From: Delphinus delphis
Lineage: Eukaryota > Chordata > Mammalia > Artiodactyla > Delphinidae
Direction of reading: 5' to 3'
Assembly (NCBI RefSeq): GCF_949987515.2
Contig: NC_082684.1
Span: forward strand, 52,046,006-52,110,005
DNA: 64,000 bases
Shown: positions 1-13,499 of the stretch, in pieces
How positions within the stretch are numbered: the first letter of the stretch is position 1
Layout of the letters: the number at the start of each line of letters is the position of its first letter
The notes under the pieces: generated by a model
The model's input: the letters and a program-made list of their open reading frames with translations, nothing else
Databases searched by the model: none
What the model was told of the DNA's origin: nothing
Position numbers and translations under genes: made by a program

Positions 1-283
1 ATCAGAGAAAAAGATAGGAGGTTGGAAGCAGAGATTGGAATCATGATTGCTTTCTGGGGTCCACAAGTGAAGAAATCCAGGTATCCTTTAAAATTTGGAG
101 AAGACAAGGAAACAGAATCTCTTTTAAAGCCTCCTTGAGGAACAGAGCCCTGTTGACACCTTAATTTTAGCTCTCGAAGATCGATTTTTGACCTCCAGAA
201 CTGTAATATAATAAATTTGTCTTGTTCTAAACCACTAAAGTTGTGGTAATTTGTTACAGTAGCAATAAGAAAACAATATAGAA
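1..283 (+). mobile_element. MaLR-type (MLT1-like) LTR, 3' part, cut by window edge
   Basis: The segment ends with the typical MLT1 3' block: 'gacctccagaactgtaa', an AATAAA-like poly(A) signal, a pyrimidine-rich stretch leading to 'aaccactaaagttgtgg', and a terminus resembling 'agcaataagaaaacaatatag'. MLT1 LTRs belong to the ERVL-MaLR group of old mammalian non-autonomous retroposons. The 5' part is either beyond the window or too decayed to see. Orientation is forward because the poly(A) signal lies before the right end. The subfamily is not resolved. Confidence 0.65.
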
Positions 284-2529
284 GGTATCAGTACAAAAAG
301 AGTAAAATATGGTAAAAGAGAGGAAATCAATAGTGGGATAGTCCTGAGAAACAGGAGAAGATGGAATCTGAAGCCAGGGAGGAGTATTGAGCCTGGGCAA
401 GAGGAATGGAACCAGAGATGAGGGTGCAGAAAAGCCTGTTTATGGGTTTAAGTTTAGGAGGCTAGAAGATGTTATCAGAATGTGAAAAGAGGAAAATGTC
501 ATATGGAAGGTTTGCGAAGAGAAACAGAGGTTTGAAGTAATTGGAGAATGGGTTAGAAGGAAGACTTGGAAAATATAAAGAATTTCCAGGGAGTATTAAA
601 AGCCTTGTAGAGATGGTTGTGTACACGTATAGAGCAGCACCTGTCTGCTTGGTTATGTGATTTTATTTGTTATTGCTCATTAGTTCAGATTCAGAAAAGC
701 CAGAGGTATGGACTGATTTTTAGATGGGACATTAGGGCAAAGGAAATAATACCATTGGAAAGAATGTGGCTAAAACGATTACACATGTGTTCTAAATCTA
801 CTTGTTCTAAACTGCTGCTGAGAGAAGTTGAGATATTTACTCAAGAAAACACAGCGAGTAGGAAAGGCCAGTCTTACATTCATAAACACCCATTCATCAT
901 ATGGAGAATTAACATCAATGCTAAATAATTATGATTCAATTTCCCAATTAATAACCTTACCAACATGTATTCTAATAAGGAGGAATATCAACTGCTACAT
1001 TGCCTTTGTCAGAAAAACTCTCCAGCCTCTATGACCGAAAGATCCTTAGGGATTTTGAGAATTTACATGAGACAAATTTATTGGTTGCTGATTTGTGGTG
1101 TAGCTGACTTCCATCTTCAGTGATTGTTCTTGTCACTGAGAGACGTTAGTTGGAAATACAGTAGAGTACAGTGCTACGAATAATGCCAGACAGGATATGT
1201 AGTATGTAGCTATATCACTTGTAATATGGAAAATGTAGTTTATGTGGGAAAAGGTATACTAGTTAAGAAAACACAGAAACACACACATACACTAATATAA
1301 TAACAAGGAAGGTTCAGTCTAAAATTTTTTTCCTAAGAGTTTAGTAGGCAAAGGAATTAGGTCATCTCCTGAAGGAGTTTTTATCTATACATTCTCCTCT
1401 GTATTTACTTATTGCAATTATATGGGTTTGTGCTTATATTTATTATCACTATTAATAATTTTCTTAAATAATTTGCAATAATTATATTTGGTAATTGTCA
1501 TCTGTGAACATTAAAAATAACTAGTTTATTTTTCTATTTATTTTCAAATTTACATTTCATCAAGCTTTAACTAGATGCATGGTATCTCCACTGAGGAAAG
1601 TAAGCAACTAATTTTGGTTATCAAATATGGACTTATATTATCCAGTATAACTTCTATTCTGTTATTTTCCTACTCACTTACAATCATTGAACAGGCATGA
1701 ATAAACAGATGTTCCCTTACTGTTTGTAAATCAGTTCTAAAGGAATAAATAGTTCTTATTTAACAAAGAAAAAAGTATGTAAACTGAAGAGATCCTTCTG
1801 GCCACCTAACCTGGCCACTGCAGCCTTAGAAGGCAGCATTTATCTCAATGAATTCACCACTGTCTGAAAGCTGGTAAAGACTTTTATATACACAGGCTAA
1901 TTTGGGGGGCACATCTTAAAGGTATCCACATCTCCGAGTTGGATATATATTAAGCTCAAACAGACTGATTGAGGAAAGCCAAATGCTAATATGCTAATTT
2001 ACAATACAGCTGCAAATGTGACAAGAATGCTAAAGTTAGTGCTTTTCCTTCCTGCAGCCTGAGTAACATGTAAAGTCAAATTATAATCTAAATAATATTT
2101 TATAAAATGTATAATGATGTGAAATATGACTCATATCCTCTCTCACTGAAGGTAAGTTATAGCAGGCACCACATTATCAAAAGTTTGTTTGGTAAATATG
2201 GACACGGGACACAGGAATTAGTAGATCTTTAAGAAGTCTCTTTTAGCTAGTTAGCAACAAATACTCTCCATCACTTTGGGAAGCCTTGATAGAGGAATAT
2301 GAATGTTGGGTTCTAAGTAACCACAAGCCCCTTCTCCACCACCAACCCCAGAGAGACTCTGCGGAGCTTACTTCTATTTATATTCCACTCCAATGTGCCC
2401 TGCTGTTCTCAGGAGGCCTTCCTTAGTGTGAAACTAAATTAAATCTTTTATAACACTGGAGTAGTTACTTCATAGCATCTAGCAAAATTTTGAATTTAAA
2501 TTAATTTAAATAATTACTTAGTCAATGTG
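284..2529. other. Unassigned AT-rich DNA
   Basis: No gene, recognisable repeat or RNA was seen. Open frames at 617-1034 overlap one another in different phases, have no coding-like character and are treated as chance. Confidence 0.5.
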
Positions 2530-2645
2530 GATTGAATTGCAAGCTCCAGGAAGTCAGGGTTCTTACTTGTTTTGATCATTATTTTATATACAATGTTTCA
2601 CACATAGTAAGCATTTGGTAAATTGTTTTTGTATGTTAGAAATAA
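2530..2645 (+). mobile_element. L2-like LINE 3' tail
   Basis: The order 'gcaagctccaggaagtcagggttctt', then a low-complexity stretch, then 'cacacatagtaagcatttggtaaat' matches the 3' end of mammalian L2 ('...agctccttgagggcaggg... cacatagtaggcgctcaataaa'). It is strongly diverged and short, so the call rests on the order of blocks and not on length. Confidence 0.5.
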
Positions 2646-2673
2646 CAGAGGCTTTAGTCTCTAAACTTGGCTT

Positions 2674-3006
2674 GTGCTATGGTCTGAATATTTCCCCCCC
2701 AAATTCAGATGTTGAAATCCTAATGTCCATTATGGTGATATTAGGAGGTAGGTCCTTTGAGAGGTGATTTGTCATCAGGGGGATTCAGCCAGCTAGTTTT
2801 ATAAGAACTTGTGTTCTTATAAAAGAGACCCTACAGAGATTCAGAGAGAAGGCACAGGCTATGGACCAGGAAGTGGGCCTTTGCCACGCTCTACCGCCCC
2901 GATCTTGGACATCCCAGCCTCCAGAACTGTGAGAAATAAAATTCTGTTGTTTATAAGCTACCGACTCTGTGGTATTTTTTTATAGCAACACTAATGGACT
3001 AAGACA
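2674..3006 (+). mobile_element. MaLR-type LTR (MLT1/MST group), near complete
   Basis: The 5' end reads 'tgctatggtctgaatattt' and is followed by 'aaattcagatgttgaaatcc', 'attaggaggtaggtcctttg', a 'ttataaaagagacc' block and 'cccagcctccagaactgtg'. An AATAAA poly(A) signal and the terminal 'ctaatggactaagacag' complete it. This order of blocks is the MaLR LTR layout on the plus strand. It is a solo LTR: no internal sequence adjoins either end. The flanks do not show a clear 5-bp duplication. Confidence 0.75.
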
Positions 3007-4198
3007 GTTTGATACATGCTTAATCAAATTTTGATTTATTAAATTCAAATTGGGCTTCCCTAATATCACTCTCAAGATTACTGTGATTTGAATTCTGAGT
3101 CCTCTTACACATGTATGATCTGATTGTTTACTCTCATACATGGCTAAATTTATGGAATGCAAATTTCCTAGTAAACCATCAGGACAATCATATATTTTGA
3201 AGTCATTGGACGGCCCTTCCTATTATTCCAATCCAATTTCCTCTGAAGACCTAAATTCTAGGACAGAAAACCATTTGTTTGAATGTACACACTTACAGCA
3301 GTTCTTTTTCTTATTGTTTAAATTTGATGAGTTGTTGGAATGTACTTTTATTCAATTAATTATGAATGTGAAAACATCTAGTGAGTCCACATAGGAAGTT
3401 ATACATAAAGGGATATATATATATATATGCATTTCTGGGCAAATAAGACTCTATTTTTCCAGCTGAAGGCCTAAAAACAGAAAGTCCATGTATCTCATTC
3501 AGTTTGAGTTCTCCCAAATGAATGAATAAATAGATGAACAAACAAACCATGGAGAGATGTTACAGTCAGTGTAGTTAAATGGCCATACCTTATGAAGCTG
3601 TGAAGAACTACTACTGATTTGATAACAATTTTGTTTGTGGTATATTTCAACTTATGTGTTTCTAAGTCAGTTTGCTATGTAATAGAGACTGAATTTTTTC
3701 ATTAAACTAACTCATTCTGAGGTTTATCCAGACTAAAGGCACAGAAGCTCTCAAATTACAATATTTTGTACAGAAAATGCTCAAATTTACCCAATGTGAT
3801 TTTTATCAGAGCAAACATTTTAGTATTTTGTGGGAACACATCTCCAAAACAATAATTCCTAAACTTAATTCAAAACACAAATTGTTATTTTTGCATGTTT
3901 CTAATAATAGAGCAAATAAAACAAAAAGTTAAGGTTAATTTTTAAAAGACAGAAAGAAAATAGAGAGTGGTAGATATTAATATAGTACTATCAAATTTCA
4001 CTTTAATGGAATTTGTTCTATACAATACAAATAGTGGTGTAATGTTATGCAAATAGTTAATAACAAGAGATAAACAGATATTGTCACATAAGAAACAAAA
4101 GGCATTGATGAGCTCGTAGACTACTAGATAAATATCAAGAACCACGAAGGATCTGAAATTTTAACCTACTCACGAGCAAACAATTTAGCCTGTCATCA
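3007..4198. other. Unassigned AT-rich DNA
   Basis: Nothing recognised beyond a short TA run at about 3414-3429. Confidence 0.5.
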
Positions 4199-4810
4199 CT
4201 ATATAGATGCTGGTAAAAGACACACAGCTCCTAGGCTAGAGAAAAAGGAGAGTTGATAACTCAAAGAAATAGCAGTAACCAAAATTTCAGCACTTTGCCT
4301 CAGCTGCCAAGCCCGAATTCTCACATGGTAATGAAAACGGGGCCTGATGATAACTGCACAAGTATCATGTTTCATTACAAAAGAAGAACCCGGAGCATAG
4401 GCAACTTCAATCATTTTTAGTGCTTCAGAGAGAGACACCATCACTATTTCTCAAGGTTGTGTTCTATACAGACATCCTTGAAAAGGATCTAGAAAAAGGG
4501 CAAGTTAGTGCCTTGTTAGCAAGACAGGCAGAAAACATGAGAGATCCATGAAGAACTGTCTTCCAAAAAACCTCTTTAAATAATTGAACAAGGATCATCA
4601 TTGGGCATCTGAACAATAAATTTAGATTCTGGATTAATCAATATAGCTGCACTTATACTTTTGGGAAATGGAGGGTTACCATTGTGAAGCATACCCTCGC
4701 ATTTCTAGATCTCTTTTACCGGCCACTGTCTTAACAAATCTTTCATCCATTCTCTAGAATGATTTATTATTTTCAAAATAAAATCAGAGTTTAAAGGTTT
4801 TGGACACCAA
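4199..4810 (-). pseudogene. Possible decayed retrocopy or unrecognised old repeat
   Basis: The minus strand has an 81-codon open frame (4444 to 4199) whose translation includes MIEVAYAPGSSFVMKHD and PRFHYHVRIRAW. Upstream on the same strand, short peptide-like blocks (for example one reading SKFIVQMPNDDP) are separated by stops and frame changes. The local sequence holds several CpGs, unlike its neighbours. This could be the remnant of a processed mRNA copy or simply an old repeat. I do not recognise the protein, and no poly(A) tail or target-site duplication was found. Confidence 0.2.
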
Positions 4811-5329
4811 GAAAGGAATAAATCTATAAAGTGGTAAAGGGAGATTAATTAATTTAGAGCTAAAAGCATAGTAGCATCTCTGACATGGATTTATAGGAAA
4901 TCTTATTAGAAAACAGAAAGTCCATTGATGTAACTATCTCCATCCCTATCACATGTGCTATATGATTAAATCAAAACATGGATTTAGTGTACAGAATGTG
5001 GCTCCAGTTACTCTTTTAAGAAACATGAGATGTTTCCAAAAATGGTAAGAAAATGGAATTTTAAAAATTAGAATTTCTGAAGTAAAAAATTAGCTCTTTT
5101 GGACCTTCCAAGTCTCACTTCTGAGACTCATCTTGCCCACATTCTGCACTATTAGCTGCCTCTGTTGACATCCTAGAAATAGCAACATTCTTCATTATCA
5201 CACTTATAAAGATTAATCCTTATGAAAATTGTAACAAGCTTTTGAATTTTGGGCATCACAGTCTCTTTTTTCTAGCATTTATATTTCCTTTACTGATGAT
5301 CCTGGGGAATGACATATCCACTGACTCGC
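4811..5329. other. Unassigned AT-rich DNA
   Basis: Nothing recognised. Confidence 0.5.
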
Positions 5330-6500
5330 TCTTTAACAAATCATTATTGAGTACCTACTACGTGCAAGTGACGCTTCTAGGCAAGAGAGCTTTAGGTCCC
5401 ATCTTGTCAGGGTAGACAAGACCCTTATTCTGACTGAATTTAAATTTAAATGGAAAAGAAAAATAATGTTACAACATATTTTGAAATAAAATGAATAAAC
5501 AAGATGATGTGATGGAATCATGGGGAAGGATTTTCACTGTGTGAAAATGAAGAGCTTCTCTACAGATGAGACATGAGCTGAGAGACAAGAAACACAAAGG
5601 AATCAGTACTGGGAGGTCCCTAAGAAAACATCCCTGGCAAAGAATAGAAAGGGCAAGAGCTAGGGCCCTGAAGCAAGGAAAAGGAACAAAAAGAGCCTGT
5701 ATGATATGATTGTATGATAGTGAATGAGAAGAGTTCAGAATCAGGTGAGACAGCTGGTAGGCCTAAAGGCTGTAGTAAGAAGTTTGGATTTTATGCTTTT
5801 AAAAGTGCGAAGTCATTGAGGAATTTTATAGCTGAAAAGAGACATCATTTGATTGGATTTAAAAAAAAAAAAACTGTCATTCTAAATACTATATGAAAAC
5901 ACTGATTGAATGGGGCCCAGAAATTGAGGTGGGAAAATTGGTATATTTGGAAATACTTGAGTTATTCCTAAAAGCACGTAATGATGGGTTGGATGATGAA
6001 AACACGAGTGAGAAAAATAAAGGGTGTTTCCAAGTTGTGGGCTCTGCAGTGTTACTTACTGAGAAGAGGACTCCTGGGAAGGGATACAAGATGCAATGCA
6101 TATTGGACATGCTAAATTTGAGATGCCTATTACATATCCAACTAAAGATGTATAATAAATTATTGAATTAGCCATCTGAACATATAAACTGTATAATCAT
6201 CACATAAAAATATTATTTATAGCCTTGGTATTTGATGTAATCACTGGGGTGGAGGGTAGATAGAAAAGAACTAAAGTCCTCCAGCTTAACCTCTGGGGCA
6301 CATTTAAGTAGGTATATCCTGAAAAGAGAGCCTAAGAAGGAGAGAAAAGGAGAGAGAAGAGGAAAGTCAGGAATGTGTGATATGAAAGAATCCAAGAGAG
6401 GACTCATCCCAGAAAGAAGGGGGTATTGATGAGACTTCAAGTAAGATGAGGCTAAAGAAATATTGGTAAGTTTGGCAATGTGTTGTTTTTTTATCACCTA
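5330..6500 (+). mobile_element. Ancient mammalian interspersed repeat, about 1.2 kb (L2-class by memory)
   Basis: The order of blocks is: 'ttattgagtacctactacg', a 'gggaggtcccta' region, 'gggccctgaagcaaggaaa', 'ggctgtagtaagaagtttgg', 'tcattgaggaatttta', 'acatgctaaatttgagatgc' and 'ctctggggcacattt'. I remember these blocks in this order from a widespread ancient mammalian repeat. The family assignment is uncertain. The copy is contiguous and long, but its divergence is high. A second, shorter copy with the first half of these blocks is at 39420-40030. Confidence 0.5.
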
Positions 6501-9206
6501 GGTTAGTATATAGTCTCAGTAGTTGTGGGGACAGAAGCACAACTAAAATTGGTTGACAAGTAAACAGAAAATGAGAAAATCAGACACAAATTGTAGAAGA
6601 TGCTTTGAATATTTTCTCTATGAAGAGGAATAGAAAATGACCCATCACTGGAGGGGTTGTGTCATCAAGGATGAATTTGTTTGTTTGTTTGTTTTACAGT
6701 GGAGTTATAATTCACTTAGTAGGAGACACTAGATCAGCTAATGTTAATAATCCAGTGGAGCAGGATAATTTGATGATTTAGAAGAGAGTGATGAATAGAG
6801 AATAAGCTAAAATTTTGACTAAAATCAAATGAATATTATCCAGAACCAAAGATAAAGAAGGGATTTAGATAAAAGTAAGGGAATAAGAGAGAAGACAGAT
6901 GGAAGATACAAAATTGTGTTGGATTATAGATGTATTAGTAGAAAAAAATGTTCTTTTTCAATGTTAGGTTTTATTTTCTCAATGAAACATGAAGTGAAAT
7001 CATTACATGAGAGTGAAGGATGGTGGGAAAGAGAGGTGGTAAAAACTTGGAAGATAAAGGAAAATGTACCAACAAAAAATAGTAGGTTTACTTGGTAGTG
7101 CTAGTATTTGTTTGCGGTTGTGAATTACTAGTGAAACAGAACACCATGCTTGTGATATCTCCCCCCAGCTACAGCCAGCAGTTTTGTGGCACGTGCAGAG
7201 GTGGAGGACCCTGCATTCAAAGATGATGGAGGTTGAGTGGGAAAGGGAATTGTGAATGTTTTCAATGCAGTGATTTTAATGATAGCTCAATGTATATAAA
7301 TTGAGTGAAAATGGAAGTGCGGGAAAGATGGTGTTGATGAAGGAAGAAAATAAATATGGTAGAATAAATAAAATGAATCAATAAGAAGTGTAGTAGAAAA
7401 CTGAAATGCTTAAAATAAAGCTTTTAAAAATTGAGGACATCCTATCTACCTCCTAGATCTGAGGGATGCAGGCAAAGCATTATCCTCAGCAGAGAGTTTA
7501 ATTTTAGATAGGGTCAGGAGGTGAGCATAAGTAAAAGACTGAAGATTTATGGGATGTTAATTACTGGTGCAGAGATTCCAAGGGCACAGTGCTTTAATCT
7601 TGACCTTCTCAAAAGGGATAAAAAATGGGAACAGATTAGATGTCCAAGATAGTAAGGAAATTAGAGTTCAGGTGCTAATGCATTAACTAGGATGCTTAGT
7701 TTCTGGAAATTACAAATATTTCCCACAATAAGTAATGGTAAACAGTGGGATTTGAAATGACTGTGTCATTGAGCAAAACGGGCCATTAGTTCAAACTTGT
7801 TATGGGTTCCTGGAACCATTAGTCTGTTTTATAGCTAGGAATGATATAACATGGTTCAGTAGGGATGTCATAGCAGAAGTGTTCCCCTTAGATCCTAAGG
7901 CAATGTGGTTAAAATTATAACCACTATAGTTATACTGATATACTATATCAGAAGTAAAATAGACACAGCTTCAAATCCTAGCTACATAATTTAATTGCTA
8001 GGAGAATCACATAACTTTAAGCAAAGAATTTTTCATTTGTTAAAAAAGAAATATAAAGAAAAAAATATGTAGGGAAGATAGGTAGTCACACCTATCTCAG
8101 TGGGGTGATGTAAAGGTTAAAGACTAAGTGAAATGAGGTATAGGAAAGTACCTTCAGAATGTCTGAATGTTATTTTCCTCTCCTACCTTTCTTCTTCTTC
8201 TTCTTTCTTCTTCTGTGTCCCCCTAGCCCTCTCCCTCATCCTACTACCTCATTAGTATGCAATGCACTGCTAAGTAATAATGATAATTTTAATAATTGAA
8301 AGAGGTGGTATTCATTTATTTTTGATAGCCTGGTTCACAGTAAGTTCCCTAAATATTTATCTATTGAATTACCAAAATGAGTAACTGAACATATTAAATC
8401 TTCAGATCTAATAATTGCAACCTGAGTACTGAAGAGTTACCAATATCATTTTTCTAATTTAGAAAGATGTTAACTCCGTTTGACGTTTTGCATAGACATA
8501 ACTGTTGGTACTTTAGGTACTTCTTTTTCTTTAAAGGGAACTTTGCAGAGTAATGTGATTAGAAATTCAAGATAGAATTATCCATCTATCAAAGAAGTCA
8601 ACTTGCCCTTGAAACAGGGTCACCAAAATAAGAAAGACAGCCACATGTAGCCCATATTTTAAATGCCAGGGCTACTACAATTTTTATTGTATGTCACAAA
8701 TAGGTGGATGATACTGTTTTTCTCCTTTGTAAATTCTCATCGGCTCCCTTGATTAATGTTTACTGAGCTCCCACAAAGAACATGATACCAAACCTGGCAT
8801 TTAATTTATTAATTTCTTCAAACTGATGAATCAGCACTATTGGATGAAAGGATGACCTAAAACATGAGTACTCTACAAAAAAAAAAAAATCTTTCAACCA
8901 AGATAATTCATCATTCTCCTTTTCAATGCTTTTGTCTTTAAAGGTGCAGGCAATCCAACATTGTCTTTGCTTTGCCTCACTTCATAAAATGCTTCCTTAG
9001 CACTACTGGTAACATTCTTGCTATTTTTTTCTGTTGCTGCCTTTACTTAGATATCATAAGTAGATTATTTTTCTACAAAGAAGAAGGTTGATCCTGTCCT
9101 ATTGTTTCAAAGGAAAAACTGGTAACCTTATAGTATTTTTATTAAAAATTTTTGGAATTAAGTCCTTTCTAAATCCTTTCCCAAAATTCAAGTGGGAAAT
9201 TGCTTT
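6501..9206. other. Unassigned AT-rich DNA with small simple repeats
   Basis: Contains a (TTTG)n run at about 6678-6694 and a TTC-rich tract at about 8188-8213. No gene or recognisable transposon was seen. Confidence 0.5.
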
Positions 9207-9221
9207 AAAAGTTAGATCACA

Positions 9222-9420
9222 GGGCTTCCCTGGTGGCGCAGTGCTTGAGAGTCCGCCTGCCGATGCAGGGGACACGGGTTCGTGCCCCGGTCCGGGAAGA
9301 TCCCACATGCTGCAGAGCGGCTAGACCCGTGAGCCACGGCCACTGAGCCTGCGCGTCCGGAGCCTGTGCTCCACAACGGGAGAGGCCACAACAGTGAGAG
9401 GCCCGCGTACCGCAAAAAAA
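9222..9420 (+). mobile_element. CHR-family SINE (short cetacean form)
   Basis: A tRNA-derived SINE beginning 'gggcttccctggtggcgca', with a B-box-like 'ggttcgtgccccgg' and a body ending 'gaggcccgcgtaccgc' before an A-run. It is flanked by a perfect 15-bp target-site duplication 'aaaagttagatcaca' at 9207-9221 and 9421-9435. The upstream site reads 'ttt/aaaa', the preferred L1 endonuclease nick, consistent with mobilisation by L1 in trans. It is close to the family consensus and its duplication is unmutated, so this is one of the younger insertions in the window. Confidence 0.95.
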
Positions 9421-9435
9421 AAAAGTTAGATCACA

Positions 9436-12400
9436 AAATATTAGCTCATGTCTTCATTTTAATGTTTTTCACAAATTTGATCATCCCTCTTTCTGCTAGC
9501 TACTTGACATATACCTGAATTCATATCAAGTATGTTTTAAAAAATAAATTTCTGATATCATCTGCAACCTTTTCTTGCTAATGTAATCCCAAATATTTTC
9601 CTGCCTGAAACAGACTTTGGATTCATCACAATCTGCTTTCCTGTAAAGGCTTGGAGCCAAGAAAAATAAAATTTGCTAAGATTGCATGACTGGCATTTTC
9701 TTCTTGACTTTTCCCTTGGATCCTCAATTGTCAAAATTGCAATGTCAAGAGACTTGGTAACATAGATATGCTTCCTTCTAATTAAGGATTCAGGAATTAA
9801 CCCTCAGATAGGCAGAAGCAGAATACCCAATCATGGTTTGATTTTTAAGTCCTTTTCTAAAATTTTGTGCTTGCCTTTCTTTGCATAAGGAAGGCTCATT
9901 TAATTGTCTTTGAGTCCAAATTCTAACACACAACTCAAATTCCTAGTACTCTGCTTCTGCTACCATCACTTTTATCTTTGAACAATTTCTGATTTGCATT
10001 TTCTCTTGTTGCATTAATTTTGGGGCTTTTAACCAGAGGTCTATTTGTTCCTGCTCTCAGATATAAGCTTTCTCATTTACCAGCTGCCTCTCAGAGCTTT
10101 AGGAACCTCTTGACTTCCCTTCAGATCAAAGGCCCCCAAAATTGTGTCATGTCCTTAAGATGCATTGCTTTACCTACAGTGAAGAGTTGCCAGAAAAGCA
10201 AATTTTGTTCCAAGTCCAGTAGTTTCTTTGCTCTATCTTTATGGTCCACTCTGATACTTCCAATGGTTTTTGAACCTTGGACCCAGTGGTGTATGTTGTT
10301 TCTGCCTCCTCTGATTTGTTTGAAGGGAAAATTTTTGAATTTGAAATTTGGATGAGACACAATTACATTTGAGCTGAGTAACTTAAAGAATACAATTCCC
10401 TTGGGAAACTATAGAGACTAGAGTCCTTTATTCTTTATTATTTTACACTGAAAGACAACTCCACCCCTTTTCTCATTATTGTCCTGCAGAGTACAAATAT
10501 CAGCATTTAATATGCAAAATCTGCCGCTCATACACAAACTTGTTGATGGCCCAGCAGAAAAATATTCTTCAACATTTAAAGTTCATTAACACTTATTGTC
10601 TCACTGTATGTGTGGTTTATCATAGGTGCTACAGAATTCTAAATTCATTAATTTCCATAAATAAGCCATTTTTTATGTTTTATCTTTTCATGACCTTTCT
10701 CCTGGTATTTAATCATAGCTTATGGCACAGATCTGTAAGAGCAATTATGAGACAACACATGTTTGGCAGTCTTGTCATTATCTCATAAGTTAAGAAAGGT
10801 CAGATTCTCTCAGTACTTTGATGGAAGTCTTCAAAGAAAAGACAGGTGTTTCATGGATAAACACTGGGGATTCACATGGGGGAACTCTGTCCTTTGAGGT
10901 AGAACAGCACACTCTTCATAAGACAGTCAGTAAATTTCCCACCCTCTGCTCCCTACCTAGGGAAATAGCTCTGCAGTTTTCAGGCTAGAAGAAGAAAATG
11001 CCCATGAGTGTGTATACTAGAAAGAATGAAAAAAATGAACATTAGCAACTTTTTAAAGCAAGGCTTTTCTTCTAGGAAAGTAAAATAATTGAGCCGCTAA
11101 GATGTGGCATTGTTTACACAATGTGGTAACTCTACTCATCTCTTTCCCTTCTAATCTTCACAAGGGAAAAGAAGAAATGGCAGGTATGCGTGGTGATTAA
11201 TTACACACACGTACCTCCCCAGAGTCATAACATGGTGATTGATGTCTGCGTAGTGCTGAAGTCCTCTAATTAGGGCTGACTGAATTCGGTAGATTAAAAT
11301 TCTAAACATTAGGCTTTGGGGAAAAACTCCAGCCCCCATTCAATTTTCATTAGCTTGGAGTCACTTCTTGTATTCAAAGTCATCTGAGAAATATTTATAG
11401 GTTTTCTGAGAAATGTAGCTATATCCCAGGAATGCTGAATTTCATAATTATATTAAAAACTTAAGCAGACAGCATTGTTTCAGGAGCACCATCTGTGCAG
11501 GACCAATGTCTTTAAAACATTAAGATAACCGAGGGAAAACAGGTAGAATATTTTCTAAATCATTGTGTTCATTTTGTTTGCTCCTTAGTTTTTAAAGGCT
11601 TAACCCAGTTTTCCTAAGTTAGAGAGTCACACCATGCTTGGATTTTTGCCTACTCTACACTTCTGAAGGAATATTCCCATCTCTTAAATATGTCAGCCTT
11701 GAATACAGTATTGGGTATAGAAAAATATCCCAAATAAATTTCCATTTTATCTGCTTTCAGTTTCCAGATATTTTAAGAGAAAGTTTTATTTTGGTACATA
11801 ACATATATAAAGAAAATAATGTAATTAGATTAGTAAAAAAATTAAAAAGAAAACAATTCCTGCAGGCCACTGAGAGTTAGTAACTTATAAATTTAACTCA
11901 GTTAATAGATTTTGTGAACTTCCTTAAAATCACGCTGTTTAGTCTCAACACTGCTTTATATTTCAAGGAAGTCATGAAAGGTAATACCATCTCTAGTGGT
12001 CAATATCTATGTTTACTTATTCTTATTCCTCAGCTTGAAGTCCAGAAGAGCAAGACTGCTTAAATAAATTCAGTAAGACTGAACGGAAGGGTTTGGATGG
12101 AGGGAAAAGACTAGGAGAGTGTCCTTAAACCAGAATCTGTACCAACCTCTAAAAATTCCCTCTGGCAAAAACCATGAGCAACGTTCTGACTTAGAAATGC
12201 AGATAGAGCCTCAAGCAAGGATTCCTATTACGAAACTAATCCCAGGTTTGAAGACCTGCCTGTCAGATGAAAGTTTAATGAAAATCTTCATGGGCAAAAT
12301 GATGACCTAAAAGTGGGAAAAATGAAAATCAAGTCTTGAGCAAGTAGCAAAATAAAATGAATAGTTTCCCCATTTTTTGAGCTGTCCACTTTACATTTGG

Positions 12401-13486
12401 AGGTATCAGTTATTGTTGGCATTTTTGTATTGGTTACCAGCTCTACACTTTTGTATAGCCGTGGTAGACAAGGGGAGTCTCCTCTCATGGATTTTGTTCA
12501 TTTTCCCTTATTTATATGGTTGAGACAGATCAGGAATGGACATTTTTATCTGCTTCTGTTATCCTTTATTTTATATGCTTCTGTTAACCTAAAGTCTAGT
12601 AGAGAAAGTACTGAACTTGTTCCTGCTTATAGCGTATATTTACCACTTTAAGGTGTATTTATGCCATCTCTGAGCTCAAGATGATGTGGTAGGGAGATCT
12701 GAACACAAAATGGCACTAGTTAAGATAAGAATGAAAGATGTCTCTGAGATACTAAAGGGTTTTAGGCACAATTGTAGAGCAACTATGTCAGGTTGTATCT
12801 TTTGCTTGTCATTTGTATTTTGTTAAATTCTTTTATCCCCTTTTCTGCCCCTCTGCTTCTTACCATGGCCAGAAAGCCCTACAAGTCCCTTGGTTAAAAC
12901 GTTCCCATTTTCTACTGCCAAGTTATCATTATTTTTCAGACTTTTCAGTTACTGTTTATCCAGAAATTGAAACCTATTACAGAAATACTTTTCATTCCAT
13001 TTTAAAGGCTATTTCATTATTATTGGTATCAAGTAGGATTAAGCATATTTAAAAATCACAAAGACCAAGCATATCAATATCTTCAACAATATCTAATTTT
13101 ACTGTTCTTACATGTGGAAGTCTTGAGGTAAATCATCCAACTGTTTTTATGCCAATTCTTCTGTGTGACATTTCCAGAAACTCAAGTAATCTTATCCTAG
13201 GAGTGTTATTATCCCAAAGTCTTAAAGTCCAAACTAATTGCTTTGACTCCAGGCATCACACATTCAAGGAGAAAGGAGTAAAGAAGAAGAGGCAAAGAAC
13301 ACACATCATCATTCTGAAGTAGATTCCCTGAGGAAGATTCCCATCTGCTTGCATCCCTTAGTCGTACATTATATAGAACTGCAAGTGGGTTGGAAATCAG
13401 GGCCCAACAAAAATTAAGAATTCTATTACTATAATAAGTGGGAAAGTAGATACTGAAGACAACAACAATCTCTGACATCTTCTACT
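9436..13486. other. Unassigned DNA
   Basis: About 4 kb without a recognisable element. The open frames at 10020-10355 (+) and 10121-10360 (-) overlap on opposite strands and resemble no family I know. Confidence 0.45.
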
Positions 13487-13499
13487 AGAAATTAAATTT

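Noticed and set aside
10020..10360. 111-codon plus-strand and 79-codon minus-strand frames over the same bases
   Set aside because: Opposite-strand overlap, no recognisable domain and no splice or promoter context. Treated as chance.
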